Notes: generated by a model from the letters alone, not told the origin. A stretch of 64,000 nt of DNA from Dromiciops gliroides (GCF_019393635.1 NC_057863.1:646016660-646080659); one strand, 5' to 3'; counted from the stretch's first letter, positions 44,701-55,065 are shown. Numbers and translations: made by a program.

Positions 44701-47700
44701 AGGAGGGGAGAAAGGAGGAGAGAAGGTGGGAAAGGGAGACTAATACAGAGGAGAGACTGGGTGAGAGGGGGATGAGCCAGAGAGAAGGCCCTGGAAGGAG
44801 AACACGGCTGCTCCGGCTGAGTCTCCCCTGCAGGCCCCCCATGAGGCAGCAGCCAGAGCATGGCCAGTTTTACAGAGGAGACGGCCGCGTGCTCCACCGG
44901 CAGCACCAGAGGCAGAGAACAGAGGGGGCTCCGTGGAGGCAGTGGGTGGTCTACGTCCACCGCAGGCGCCCGAGTGACGAGGCCCTGACCCGCACGTGTC
45001 GTCCCCATCCCCTGGGTGCCCTGCTTCCACACAGGGTCCTTCCTGGGCTGTGGCCAGCTGCCCAAGCGTCACCAACACTCCATAGGAGAGACAGACGTGC
45101 AGAGTCCCGGCCTCTCCCCCAGTGACAGGGTCACTGGTAGGCTTGTGCAGCCCCCCAAATTAAGGGATTCCAGTCAAGGAAAGAAGAAGGAGATGACCAG
45201 GAGCAGAGTGAGAATAGGGAGTCCTGGGAGAAAAGTCCCATCTCTCTCCCGGTGCACCTCCATAGCAGCCAGCTGTCAGGGGAACGCCCACAGCCACCCG
45301 GGAGCACCCGCCAGGCTCCGCCTGCCCCGGGAGCTCACGGCAGAAGCAGGAATGGGGTCCGAGGCCGGAGTCTGGAGTAGGGGCTGCCCACTGTGCAGGG
45401 GCAGACGATGGAGGCACAGAGTATCTATCTGGGCTGGGGATGGGGATGGAAGAGGAGAGGCCTGAGCAGCAGCACCTGGCACCCTCCACCTCCGGGACCC
45501 CGTGAGCTGCCCTCTCTGCCTCAGGGATGTCAGGCCAACTTCTCCCTGGGAAGGCCAGAGGGGTGGTAGGAGGGGACTGGAGTGGACGAGTCAAGGGGGA
45601 CGTTGTACCTGGGAAGGGAGTCGGGCCAGCCAGAGGAGTCCCGTAGGAGCATATCTGACCCCCAGCCAAGAGCGGGAAGGACCCACCACGTAAAGGGGGA
45701 GGCCCTCTCCCGGATCAGGAGGGGCTGGCTGGAAGCACGGTGGCGTAGGAGAACAAGAGGACAGGAGAGGGGGCCAGGTACGGGCCTCTATGGACGTCCC
45801 CCCCTTCCCACATCACGGGGAGGACATGGCCAGTCCCACTGATGAGACGAGGGGGAAGACTCACGAGCAGACCCAGGCGACACCTCCTGCTCTCCTGTCC
45901 CTGGGCCCGGCCCATCCCATGCCCCTCCGCCCCGTGGGCAGCGTGTGACTCACTCATGCTCTCGATGTCTAAGGAGTCCACAACCGAGCGCTTGTGCTCA
46001 TCCCCGGCGATGGCCCGCTCAAACGCCTTCTGCCGCACGATCTTGTTGCACTCCTGGTATTTCATCTTGGCGTCCTTGTCGTTGGGCTTGACTTTCACCA
46101 CCTGGGCGGGGAGGGGGATGTGTGTGTCAGTGGACAGACAGAAGGGAGCTATGCCCAAGGGGAGAAGCCACAGCCCCCTGACCTAGAGCACCACCTCTTC
46201 CAGGCAAAAGGGAGGAAGAGGAGTCCTGGAGAAGGGGACAGATGCACGCCCTGTTTCTGTGCACTTTTCTCTGGTCTGCTCAGAATTCGAACACAGGTCT
46301 TTGGGCTCCAAATCCAGAGTACACTTCCCACACCAGCCTCCCCTGCCTGCCGGCCTGGGCAGCAGCCACAGACAGAGACAGGATCCTGGCACCCCGGGTC
46401 CCTAACTGTGCTCTCCAAAGCCCGTCCTCTGCCCTGGCTGACTCTGTCTGCTCACGTGCCAAGTGAGGAGGGAGAGAAATCAGGGGAGAAGCGGCACCTG
46501 CCCAGGTGGGAAGACATCCCCCTGCCAAGGAATAACTTCTTTGCTCCTTCTTTTTTTTTTTTTTTGCAAGGCAATGAGGGTTAAATGACTTGCCCAGGGT
46601 CACATAATTAGTAAGTGTCAAGCGTCTGAGGCCGGATTTGAACTCAGGTCCTCCTGAATCCAAGGCCAGTGATTTATTCACTGCGCCACCTAGCTGCCCC
46701 ATCAAGGAATAACGTCTGAGTGTTACTTAGTGGTGAATACAACCTGAGCCTTAAGCAAGGACAAATGGGGAAGGGGCCGACTGGCTGGGGTGGGAAAAGA
46801 AGGCGGATGGGCACAGCTGGGAGAGGAGGAAGAGGGAGAAAGCCTGGAGGAGGTGAGGGATGAGGAGAGAACAGAGGCCAGGAGTGGAAGGAATTGGTTA
46901 CAGGGCCCCAAGTCCCAGGTGGCTCATTACCTCCTAGACTGGTGGGAGGCGGGGCTGGAAGGGATGGATAGAGAGGTCCGGCTCCTCCGCCCAAAGGCCC
47001 CTGCACTGAGCCTGCTCCCCCCGGGGGGCAGAGCTGTCTTCGTATGCCTGTGTGGGGGAGTCACTGAAAGCCCACTGGCCTTGGGGTCTGCTGCCTCCCT
47101 GTGGCAGAGGCCCGAGTGGGCCCAGCCTCACCAAGGCAGGCTGAACGCTGGAGGACTCTGGGGGTTAAGGCCATCGGGCCAGTCCCAGCCCTGGTCCAGA
47201 GAACAAGGAGACCGCTGGGAAGCCAGTCCCTAACAAAGAGGAAAGGGGAGTGTGGGGGGAGCAGGAAGGAGGGGTCACCTGGGAGCCGGGGCTCCTGCCC
47301 TGCACCCGGAGGGTGGGGCCGGCACCAACGTCCAACCCTGTCCTTCTTCCCCAAACCGAGACTCAGGAAGGGAGACGAAAGGGAAGTGGAGGCTGGAAAC
47401 AGACACCAGCTCCCAGGGAACTTGGAAACTCTGATCCATTTGCTGCCTCCAGGGCTCAGAGCCAGGGGAGGACCCTTGATCTCCCTCGCTGAGGGCTGGG
47501 GAAGGCCCTGTCCTCTCCTCCTCTGAGAAGGCGGCCACAAAGGGCCCCCAAGAGCGCCCAGAAGAGACGAGGGAGGTGACTGGATGGCAAAGCCCTGGTG
47601 GGTCACTGCCGGGGAGCAGCCGTGTGGCAGTGATTGGGAGGGTGGGGGGGACATGCCTGCTCCCCCAAACAGCTCAGGGTGAGGGCAGGGTCCATGTCCT

Positions 47701-50700
47701 CCTCCCAAGTTCTTCTGGGCAAGGGGCAGTAGCACCATTTTCCCAACATGCAGCTGGGGCAAGGGGTGGGCAGGAAGGGACGTCTGTGATCACACGGTCC
47801 AACCTCTCCTTTGGGCAGCCCTGTTTCTAGAGCCAAAGCCTCCCGGGCCCCAGGCCAGCGCCCCGAGTATGAGGCATTCAGAGGCCCCATGGGGCCTAGT
47901 CTGACTAGTCCTTCCCCACCACCCAGCCTCCTTCTGTCCTGGCCCCAGATCACACCCTGTCCTTTCCCAACTTGCCATGGCCACCAGGATCCAGGACAGC
48001 CCGGGCCCAGGGCTCAACCCCCTGGCTCCCCAGGGCACCCCATTTCCTCTCCCAGGCTCAGAAGATACAAAGGTGCCCACCTGGGGGGCTGAGGACTGTG
48101 TGCGCCTCCCCAAAGAAGCCAACGGACCTTCTACGGCTCAACAGCAATGGGGTTTGCACGTCTGCTCTTATTCCCAATGTCGGTAGATGCTATTACGATT
48201 TCTGAGGCACCTGGGCCAATCCTCCTGCCCCCCCCTTTGACCACTGGCTCTCGGTGAACCAATAAACACAGCCTAACCACTACTGGGTGGAGAGCTTCAG
48301 TGTTTGCATGTTAAATGGGGTCCTCACATGTAAGACTGAAATGGGATAGCTGTGCTGAGAGGAGCTAAGGACATGGAGGTGTATGCTGAGTCAGGCTCAA
48401 GGGTCAGAGAGACCTAGGTTCAAATCCTGCCTCCCACATATATGGGCTATGAAAGTCACCTCTCAGAGCCCCAAGCTCTCTCTGAAATAAGGGGCAACCC
48501 ACCTGCTATTGTGAGAAAGGACTGCCCCCCACCCTCCTGGGAGATCCCCAGATTGAGGAGGGTCCTCCAGCACTGGGGGAAGGCAGGTTCTTGGAATCCG
48601 AGCACAAAAGTCCAGTGCTGCCCATGTGAGCCTTCCCGCGCTGCCCAGGGCTCCCAGGGCAGCAGATTGGGGACCACAGGAGCGGAATGAGCTGCTCTGT
48701 TACCCAGAGGAGCGGCTGAGATGGATGGCATCACCAATACAGACAACAAAGTCTTTTACTTAGAAAACCCTGGGGAATCAGCGGAGAAACTGAGACCGAG
48801 ACAGCTCCCATCGAACACGGGGATAGGAAGTAATCCCCCAGAAACAGCGTGCTAAGGAAAGCCAGGAGGTGACGGAAGAGAACACCACCACCACCTGCAG
48901 GGAACAGCCCGACCCACGCAGGGAGCAGCACAACCACCTGCCCTTTCCCTGGATGAAGGCTCACTGCGGACAGGTCTGCTAGTGTCCTAAGCAACAATCT
49001 GGGGCTGGAAAAAAGAGCAGCCATTCGAGGGGCTGAGGCCCAGAATCCTGAGGAGATGCTGAAGAAGCCTTTATGTGCACACACGTGTCGTATACGTGTA
49101 TGCATGGGGGGAGACAAAGGGAGCCTGACATCCCCAGGCCCCGGCCCTGATCTAGAAGAGCACTCATCAGGACCATTAGTGGCTGGTCAAGCCCCCTCAA
49201 ACAGGGCCTAGGAGGCCACACCTCCCACCAGCTGACTGCGGGGCTGCTGGGAAGGGGCCCATGGTCCTGGGAACATTTATTTTGAAAACACAACTAACCT
49301 CGTCTGCACCCCTGACCTGGGGGTCCAAGGCAAGCAGAAAGGTTCACATGTAACAAGTATTCAGAGCAGCACCTTTGTGGGGGCAGAGACCCTGAAACAT
49401 GAACCGGGGGCAGATCAACAACTTGTGGGAGGACGCTAGACCCCAAAGATGAGCCCCGAGGCTCCTGAGGGAAGCCCGGCTGGAGCACAAAGGGGGTGGG
49501 TGCGCGGTGTGGGGCACTGTGACTATGGGCAGAAATGGTGGTCATGGAAAAATAAAAGACATCAAAAGTCCACTTTACAAGAAACCTGAGTTCATAGGCA
49601 ACTTCCCCTGGTTCAAGACTCTGTCTGACCAATTCCCCTTCCCTGACCTGCATGTCCTTTATGAGTCATTGGTGGGTCCCCAAGTTGGGGAACTTTCTCT
49701 TTGTGACCTATGAGGGGCATCCAATGGGAGTTTCTCCGAGTCCTTATGGCATCTGCCCATGTGACCCTGAAATCCCTTTCGTGGTGCCACCCCCCCAATC
49801 TTTCAGTGGTTTCTCTGTGGTTACCCTCTCCCACACCCCACACCGCCAGCTCCTCCCTATGCTGGAGGTGAGAATCCTCTTCCTGGACCCTGGCTCAGAC
49901 CCTTCTCAGACCTCAGGGCCCCTTCCTGGGTGTACTACCTGAGAGCCTTTACTGCCCCTCTCCGACCCCTATTTCCTCATCCCAAAAGGAGGGGGCTCTG
50001 AGGCCCTTCCAGCTCCACGATCCCGTGATCTTCACGGAATGCCGTCCACACTCCTGGGCCTGGCATTCAAGGCCTCCACAGTCCGGCCACAGCTTTCGTC
50101 TCCAGCCAAGGACAGGAAGCCGTCTCCCCCCTCCGCCCGCCCTCCGGCCCAGCAGGGGATCCCGAGCCCTGCAGGCTGTGGGGGAGCAGAGCAGCAGCAG
50201 AGGACACACCCCAGGCTCACCGTCTCATAGTCCCGCAGAGCTGCCTTGAACTTGCCCAAGGCCATGTTGCTGGTGGCCCGGCGGTAGTAGCCCTTGATGT
50301 ACTTTTTGTCCAGCTCCACAGCGCGGGTGGCATCGGCCAGGGCATAGCCATAGCACTCAGTCCGGAGGTAGGCCAAGCTGCGGTTGCCATAGTAGATGGC
50401 GTTGTTGGGGTTCAGCTCGATGGCCTGGCTGTAGAACTTGACTGCATTCTCATAGTCCTTGCCTGGAAAGGGTGGGGGAAGGAAAGAGGTGAGGCGCGCT
50501 CTCCTATCACCACGCAGACAGATAGGTGGCTGTGTTACCGGTGCGCCAGCCTGGATGCCCTTCTCTGGCGGTTCTGCCCCCCACCTGCTCCCTGAGCCTC
50601 AGTGTCTCCATCTGTAAAAGGAGGGGCCTGGATGAGACGGCCTCTGAGTTCCCCGATCTCATGCCTTCTTCACCCACTAGGTACCTCCTTGTCCTGATGG

Positions 50701-53700
50701 CCCAACAAGGCCAGCGGCCTCACCTGATCCCCCTGGTCTGTCGGAAAGTGTAAGTAAGCGCTCGCGACCCCCCACTCTCCTAGTCCCCTGTGTCTCCTCC
50801 CGCTGCTGGAAAGTTAGCTCCAGGACAGAGGGCAGACTTGCACCCTAACTCTCTGGGTCTCAGCACTGACCGTGGCATTCTGCACACAGCAGCCGGTTAT
50901 GGTTGAATAGCTGTTGAAAGCACACACGCAGACACACGCGTGCACACACCTGTACATATGTATACACAGTCAGTCAGGCCCCCGCCTTCCCGCCCACCTT
51001 TACAATCCCAATCAATCAGGGAATTTGCTCCTTAGTGCACAGGCAGGCGTGCTGTGTCGGGCACAGACCCAGGAGGGATAAGGAGCTGCGCACCGGGGAG
51101 CTAGCTCAGCCACTTGGACCACAAGCCCTGATCTTCCTGGGGCTGTCTCTCATGGGTAAATCATGGAGATTGGGCTGGGTGACACTTAAGGCCCCCCCAA
51201 GACAACACACTCAATCATTGGAGGACATGCCAGCTATCCCCTAGTCCAGGCCTCCGGCACTAAGTTGATGTAGTCCTCACCTCTCATCCAGAAGACACAC
51301 TATCTTCTGGGGGCAGGGGCCAGGGCCTACTGATAGCCTATTTCTTGGCCAACTTTGATGGAGCAGATGCTGCACAGGTAGAGGGGTGTGTGTGTGTGTG
51401 TGTGTGTGTAAATCAATGCACAATTATGAACTGGGGGAGGCACAGCCAGAGCTGGGGGTCTCAGTGGACCCAAAACTGAATGAGCCAGATCACAAAATCT
51501 GGGGTGCGGCGTTTCACTCTGGCCCCTCCTTCCCACTGTGATAGGCAGGAGAGAGTCCAGAAAAGGTCAGTGAAAAGGTGACGAGGTCTCACTTGAGGGC
51601 TGTGTAAGGAGCTGCTGATGTTTGGGTTGGAGGCTCAGGGGACTGGGGGGGATTTTCCTTCAAGCCCTGGAAAGACTGTCCTAAGGAAGAGAGAGAGCCA
51701 AGGCCTGATGGCAGGACTGAGGAGCACCGGGTGGGTGCTGGAGACTCAGGCTCAGGCTCGTCTAACATTGAATCTCTCCAGCCAACCTCAGAGGCCCTGG
51801 GGCCAAGGCAATTCGCCACAGAGCCTCAGTTTCCTCCTAGTAAAAAAGAGATAATGATGCCTCTCTCCAATTGCAAGGCTCCAATGAGGCAATGAACACC
51901 AACTCTCTGCCAGCCTCATGCCGTGACCCTGCGACAATTCCTGCCTATTTCTCCCCTGCCCTCTTCCTCAGTCACCTGTGGCCCCCCCAGGCCTCTGTCC
52001 TCCTCTGCTCAGGGTCCTGGATGCTGCCCCAGGGTGGCTGCCAGGGTCGCCTACTGTACCCCCCCAAGGTGGGCACAGCCTCTCTCCGTCCTGTCTGCCA
52101 AGCGAAGGCCGTCTTCCTCTCCCTGGCTGGCGGCAGCCCCACCTCCCATGGTGGCCCCTCTGTGCAGGCCTCTCCCTTCCTCTTTCTCAGCTGCCCCCCC
52201 TCACAAGGCATTGGGCCCAAGAGGCCTTCCTTCCTTCCTTGATTTCCACCTGCCCCAGGGCAGGAACTGAGTGACCTGTGCTTGTAGCTGGTAACCTCCA
52301 GGTGGGTGGAGACAGGTCACCCAGGATCCCTGCCTGCGCCTGTTTGCTGAAGCAAATGAGCCCACAGCAGTGCTGGAGATGGACACCAACACGAACGGAC
52401 CGATCCCTCCTTCTCTGGGAGGACGCCCTCCAACTGAGGGTATTCAACTTGTGGACCAGTAAGTCTGAGAGGAGGAGTGGCTGGGACCAAAGAAAATGTC
52501 CTAGGGAAACCTGAGGGGGAGGAGGAAGTGGTTTCGCCCTCGGGGTTGGGCGGGTGAAATCAGGGAGGGCTTCCAGGAGAAGGTGACACCTAAGAAGGAT
52601 TTCTTCAGGTGGAAATATGGAAGGAGTGTGGTGCAGGAGGGGAACCAGCTAATGCAGGGCCTCTAGCCTAGGGGCAGAGATAAGGGAAGGCCAAGGGTAC
52701 CATGTATGCAAGGGGAGAGGCCTTTCCTGGTCAAATCAGCGATGGCACTGAGGCTGTGGAGGAAAGGGAGTGCTACCAGAACAGGGGAGACTGCCTGAGA
52801 AAACAGGGAGAGACTGGGGCAGAGGGCACATGAGGGCAGAGGGCAGGTCCTAGAGATGACCTTGGGCAACCACACTCACCTTCAGTCTCTGAATCTGTAA
52901 ATGAGGGGGTTAAACTGGCCATCTCTAATGCCCTGCCTAGCACGGATGACTCTCGGAAGGTGGGGGTACAGCCGGAGGGGCACCCCCAAATCTGTCCCTG
53001 CAGCGGCTCCTTCCCATGTGGCTCAATTTCCTGTTGGGGTCTGATGCTAAAGGTCCCCCCGCCATGCACTATTATCTTAGAGAAAGTCCTGAAAACAAGT
53101 CAGAAAACCTTGGGGTTCCCCCTGGCTCTGCCTTGATTTGGGCAAGTCCCTTCTTCCTGGACCTCAGTTTCTCCATCCATAAAAGGGGAATTGGACAAGA
53201 GGGTCTCTTTCCATTCCCGTGTCCTCCTGGATCACCGCTCCCAGTCTTTTCCTCCCTAACAATCTCCCTCCTCCCCAGCAGCTCCAGTGGGGGCCACGAG
53301 GAGGGGATGCTGGCGGTGCCGTCACTCTGGGCATCTCCTTCCCTTCCAGTGGCTGTGGGGCAACCCCTGCCTCGGCCTGACTCTGAAGCTACGTGTGTCC
53401 CCTTCGGTTTCTACAGAAGCGAAGAATGTGAAAACTCAGCCATCTGGGCAGGCTCTCTCATTCCACAGATAAGGGCCTGAGAGAAGGGCAGCTGCAGGGC
53501 TGAGACCTAAAGAGCCCAGCTCAGTGTTCCGGGACAAAAGGACCAGAATTGGAGACAGAAGCCCTGAGTTCAAATGCTGGCTCAGCTTCTTACTGCCTGT
53601 GTGACCCTGGGCCAGTCACTTTCCTCTATGGGCCTCGGTTTCCTCCTCTGTAGAAACAAGAAGGCCCCATTAGAGGAAGGCCCTTCTCCAGAGCCTCTCC

Positions 53701-54920
53701 TAAGCCAGGCCTCAGGTCTGGGTTTTAGGGGTCACCCCCAGGGGCCCAGGCTCCTTAATCAACACAAGCCCCCAGGCTTGCTGCCATTGTCAGGCCTCTC
53801 CCAGCCATCCTCCTTCCCCACCTGCACCCTCCCTCCCATCCCCTTGGGCAGTTTGTCCTCATGGCCTGGTGGAGCACTTTTTGGCAGCACATAACCTCCC
53901 GGTAATCCTAACTGAACAGTCTCTCCTGGTCCTTCCCAGGCTCCCTACCTGGCCCTACTCTTCTCTCGGCTCCCTATCTGGCAGCACTTTCTCTCATATC
54001 TCCTTATGGCTCCCTCCCTGGCAGAATTCCACCCCCAAGCTCCCTATCTGGCAGCACTTTCCTCCTTATGGCTTCATTATAGCTCCCTATACAGCAAGGG
54101 TCTCCCCTCACACCTTCCCACGGCTCCCTATTTAGCAATCTCCCTCACAGCTCCCTATGTGGCAACCTTTTTCCCATGTCACTATCTGGCAGAGATCTCC
54201 TTATGTCTCTCTGTGGCTCACTATATGGCAACCATCTCCACACTTCCCCACAGCTCACTCTCTGGCAGCAGTCCATGCCGTCATATAGCTCACTATGTGG
54301 CAACTACCACATTTCCCACGGCTCACTATCTGGCAACATTCCTGTCCCCCCCATAGCTCACTATGTGGCAGCAATGTCCACATGGCTCACTATGTGGCAA
54401 ACTTCCTCCAGTTCCCAAGGCTCACTATATGGCAAACAAGCTTCATATAGCTCACTATTTGGCAACCCTCCACGTTTCCTCATAGCTCACTATCTGGCAG
54501 CAGTTTCCTCAGGGCTTCATGTGGCTCACTATGTGGCAATCTTCTCCCCATTTCCCCATGGTTCACTATCTGGCCAAGATCTCCTGTCTCCTCATGTGGC
54601 AACATTCTCCCTGGGGTTCCTTATGTGGCAGCCGCCTACCCTAAAATCTCCCTATCTGGTAACGCCGGTCTCCCGTGTCTCCCCCATGGCTCTCTATCTG
54701 GCAGCGCCCTCCAGCCTCCCTCCTCCCCCCGCCCGCCCGTTGCCATGGCACCGCCCGTCCGTCCGGCGCCACCGCCCTCCCGCCAGCCCCAGGGGGCACC
54801 TTTAAAGTACTCGTTAGCCTGCGTCTTGAGCTCCTCGGCCCGCTTCAGGGTGCCGTCAGCCGGCGGTTCGTCCCGGGGGGGAGGCGCACAGCCAGGCCGC
54901 TCACCCTCCGCCATCGCCAT
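35664..54920 (-). CDS. PPP5C: Serine/threonine protein phosphatase 5 (PP5), 13 coding exons
   Basis: PP5 is a PPP-family Ser/Thr phosphatase with an N-terminal TPR domain that binds HSP90. It acts in cytosol and nucleus on client kinases and steroid-receptor complexes. Exons (minus strand, high to low): 54920-54800, 50462-50221, 46101-45954, 38990-38869, 38606-38541, 38184-38086, 37768-37663, 37137-36995, 36893-36808, 36377-36337, 36233-36055, 35906-35825, 35726-35664. All introns are GT-AG and phases join. The start MAMAEGER and the end LLQLGMM match the mammalian protein. TPRs lie at about residues 28-130. Catalytic motifs: GDTHG (D242, H244), GDFVDRG (D271, D274, R275), GNHE (N303, H304), H352, R400, H427. 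The sum is 1,498 nt against 1,500 expected for 499 residues. The missing two bases are in exon 9 and shift the frame after residue 366. All other exons are intact and highly conserved, so an assembly error is likelier than a dead gene. Confidence 0.98.
35825..35906 (-). CDS. PPP5C: PPP5C coding exon 12
   Basis: Residues 452-479 ([18 protein letters not shown] to FHQFTAV). End of the beta-sandwich of the catalytic fold. Acceptor CCCCACAG, donor GTGAGT. Confidence 0.98.
36055..36233 (-). CDS. PPP5C: PPP5C coding exon 11 (R400, H427)
   Basis: Residues 393-451 plus two bases ([15 protein letters not shown] to TVFSAPNY). It contains substrate-binding R400, metal ligand H427 in RSHEVK, and the SAPNYC motif split across the intron. 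Acceptor CCCCCAG, donor GTGAGG. Confidence 0.98.
36337..36377 (-). CDS. PPP5C: PPP5C coding exon 10
   Basis: Residues 379-392, 41 nt ([14 protein letters not shown]). The conserved DLLWSDP motif of PPP phosphatases is intact. Acceptor AAAACAG, donor GTCAGT. Confidence 0.97.
36808..36893 (-). CDS. PPP5C: PPP5C coding exon 9, two bases short
   Basis: Residues 350-378 plus one base. It opens [16 protein letters not shown], with metal ligand H352, and its splice sites are normal (CCCCCAG / GTGAGT). The exon is 86 nt where 88 are needed. Alignment to the mammalian protein puts one lost base in the Arg codon after DDF (between 36841 and 36840) and one in the Arg codon 4 residues on (between 36830 and 36829). 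Read as given, a TAG follows within two codons. Both losses sit at CG followed by AA, so each fits an AAA run read as AA. The rest (NRQPPDSG) is recognisable in the shifted frame. Confidence 0.93.
36995..37137 (-). CDS. PPP5C: PPP5C coding exon 8 (GNHE)
   Basis: Residues 302-349 ([10 protein letters not shown] to AQCINGKVL). It contains N303 and H304 of the GNHE motif. Acceptor CCCCCAG, donor GTAAGC. Confidence 0.98.
37663..37768 (-). CDS. PPP5C: PPP5C coding exon 7 (GDFVDRG)
   Basis: Residues 267-301 plus one base ([18 protein letters not shown] to HFHLLR). It contains D271, which bridges the two metals, and R275, which contacts phosphate. The acceptor reads GATATTTAAT after a TAG. Confidence 0.98.
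38086..38184 (-). CDS. PPP5C: PPP5C coding exon 6 (GDTHG metal site)
   Basis: Residues 234-266 ([20 protein letters not shown] to SETNPY). It contains D242 and H244 of the first metal site. Phase 0 at both ends. Acceptor TTCCAG, donor GTATCC. Confidence 0.98.
38541..38606 (-). CDS. PPP5C: PPP5C coding exon 5
   Basis: Residues 212-233, 66 nt, phase 0 at both ends ([11 protein letters not shown] to ETTLKE). Helix before the metal-binding core. Acceptor CCCCCTCAG; donor GTGCCT is weak at +3/+4 but correctly placed. Confidence 0.96.
38869..38990 (-). CDS. PPP5C: PPP5C coding exon 4
   Basis: Residues 171-211 ([18 protein letters not shown], then [20 protein letters not shown]). This is the linker and start of the catalytic core. 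It is slightly more divergent from human than its neighbours (VGP for [12 protein letters not shown] for EDGKVTISF), as expected in a linker. Acceptor CCCCCAG, donor GTAGCC. Confidence 0.97.
39300..39459 (+). mobile_element. Marsupial tRNA-type SINE in PPP5C intron 3
   Basis: Antisense to PPP5C. Flanked by CAGAAGAGGTGTCCC (39285-39299; 39460-39474). Confidence 0.96.
40690..41900 (+). mobile_element. LINE-1/HAL1 ORF1-type relic, plus orientation (PPP5C intron 3)
   Basis: A-rich DNA with LINE-1 ORF1-like landmarks, such as TTCACAACTCCAAAAACAAA followed by GCAAGCAGCCAAGGAG. Frames are closed. A second copy in opposite orientation lies at 42,670-43,260. Assignment to L1 or HAL1 is from memory of these landmarks. 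Confidence 0.6.
42498..42665 (+). mobile_element. Old MIR/tRNA-type SINE fragment
   Basis: CCTGGAGTCAAAAGACTTGA then GAGTTCAAATCCTGATG. Confidence 0.55.
42670..43260 (-). mobile_element. LINE-1/HAL1 ORF1-type relic, minus orientation (PPP5C intron 3)
   Basis: Its reverse complement follows the 40.97-41.30 kb block closely (AGAGATCATAGAACAGCAAC against AGAGATCACAGAACAATAGC; AAATCAGAGTTACAAAG against AAATCAGAGGTAGGATAA). It is interrupted by a SINE at 42751-42905. Confidence 0.65.
42751..42905 (-). mobile_element. Marsupial tRNA-type SINE in PPP5C intron 3
   Basis: Same sense as PPP5C. Flanked by ACCTGTTGCCTTTT (42737-42750; 42906-42919). Inserted in the minus LINE relic. Confidence 0.96.
43877..43922 (+). 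repeat. 23-bp exact tandem duplication
   Basis: GCTTAGCTTTTTGCTAGG plus 5 bases, repeated twice without change (43877-43899; 43900-43922). Confidence 0.95.
44410..44740 (+). repeat. Polypurine run in PPP5C intron 3 with ~63-bp internal repeat
   Basis: Mostly A/G on plus (polypyrimidine in the transcript). Two related units share AGGAAGAGGGGA and GAAGAAATGGGGGG. Confidence 0.85.
45954..46101 (-). CDS. PPP5C: PPP5C coding exon 3
   Basis: Residues 122-170 plus one base ([12 protein letters not shown] to LDIESM). It covers the end of the third TPR and the helix linking to the phosphatase domain. Acceptor CCGCCCAG, donor GTGAGT. Confidence 0.97.
46102..50220 (-). other. PPP5C: PPP5C intron 2
   Basis: About 4.1 kb with one SINE (46541-46702). 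Open frames over 47,061-47,762 are not supported as exons. No other feature seen. Confidence 0.85.
46541..46702 (-). mobile_element. Marsupial tRNA-type SINE in PPP5C intron 2
   Basis: Flanked by CAAGGAATAACTTCT / CAAGGAATAACGTCT (46526-46540; 46703-46717). Confidence 0.95.
50221..50462 (-). CDS. PPP5C: PPP5C coding exon 2 (TPR domain)
   Basis: Residues 41-121, phase 1 start. It carries most of the three TPR motifs ([30 protein letters not shown]). The conserved Lys/Asn/Arg positions that clamp the HSP90 C-terminal acidic end are visible. Acceptor CTTTCCAG, donor GTGAGC. Length 242 nt equals the human exon. Confidence 0.98.
50463..54799 (-). other. PPP5C: PPP5C intron 1
   Basis: About 4.3 kb. 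No common-family SINE seen, unlike introns 2 and 3. Contains a (TG)n at about 51,388-51,408, an old SINE scrap at 53,529-53,665 and the core-repeat array at its 5' end. Confidence 0.85.
53881..54705. repeat. Degenerate short-core tandem array in PPP5C intron 1
   Basis: About 24 copies of a ~15-bp core, GCTCACTATNTGGCA with variants (early copies read GCTCCCTAT), separated by divergent spacers, with start-to-start distance about 24-42 bp. Cores start near 53941, 53969, 54009, 54039, 54081, 54122, 54149, 54178, 54215, 54252, 54287, 54320, 54355, 54384, 54419, 54449, 54484, 54522, 54560, 54591, 54615, 54646 and 54688. The cores are much better conserved than the spacers. The array ends about 95 bp inside intron 1 from the exon 1 donor. 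No matching family known to me. Confidence 0.85.
54800..54920 (-). CDS. PPP5C: PPP5C coding exon 1
   Basis: Residues 1-40 plus one base. It starts at the ATG at 54920-54918 ([10 protein letters not shown]) in the CpG island and ends in NEYFK with donor GTGCCC. A second in-frame ATG at codon 3 is conserved in human. The exon holds the acidic/proline-rich leader and the first TPR helix. Confidence 0.97.
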
Positions 54921-55054
54921 GCCGCAAAGCGCGCCTACCCCTCCACCGCCACAACCCAGGCAACGGTCGCCGGCAACTGTCGTAAAACGCCCGCCCGCCC
55001 CTCTTCCTTTCCTGCCCTTCGCTCTGAGCGCCGGCCTCGCACCCTGACCTCCCG

Positions 55055-55065
55055 TGCGCATGCGC
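55055..55065. promoter_or_regulatory. NRF-1-type site TGCGCATGCGC
   Basis: Matches the NRF-1 core GCGCATGCGC, about 135 bp upstream of the PPP5C ATG, where TATA-less CpG promoters usually carry it. Binding is inferred. Confidence 0.65.

Larger units (their letters stand above)
38991..45953 (-). other. PPP5C: PPP5C intron 3
   Basis: About 7.0 kb. Holds SINEs at 39300-39459 and 42751-42905, two facing LINE relics, a 23-bp duplication at 43877-43922 and a polypurine run at about 44,410-44,740. Long open frames (such as 39776-40567 minus) are not supported as exons. Confidence 0.85.

Noticed and set aside
44427-45125. 232-codon Glu/Arg-rich open frame on plus
   Set aside because: Its first half is the polypurine run; antisense to PPP5C.
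47061-47762. 233-codon open frame on minus in PPP5C intron 2
   Set aside because: Low-complexity Pro/Gly/Ser composition and no similarity seen; exon 2 to exon 3 joins in phase without it.
53881-54705. CRISPR-like look of the array (short repeats with variable spacers)
   Set aside because: Cores are short, degenerate and unevenly spaced, and the locus is a mammalian intron with no cas genes.
54176-54805. Open frame of 209 codons on plus across the core array (repeats of AHYVA and GSLSG type)
   Set aside because: It follows the tandem repeat, runs antisense to PPP5C intron 1 and exon 1, and repeats of non-triplet spacing change its frame. No domain seen.
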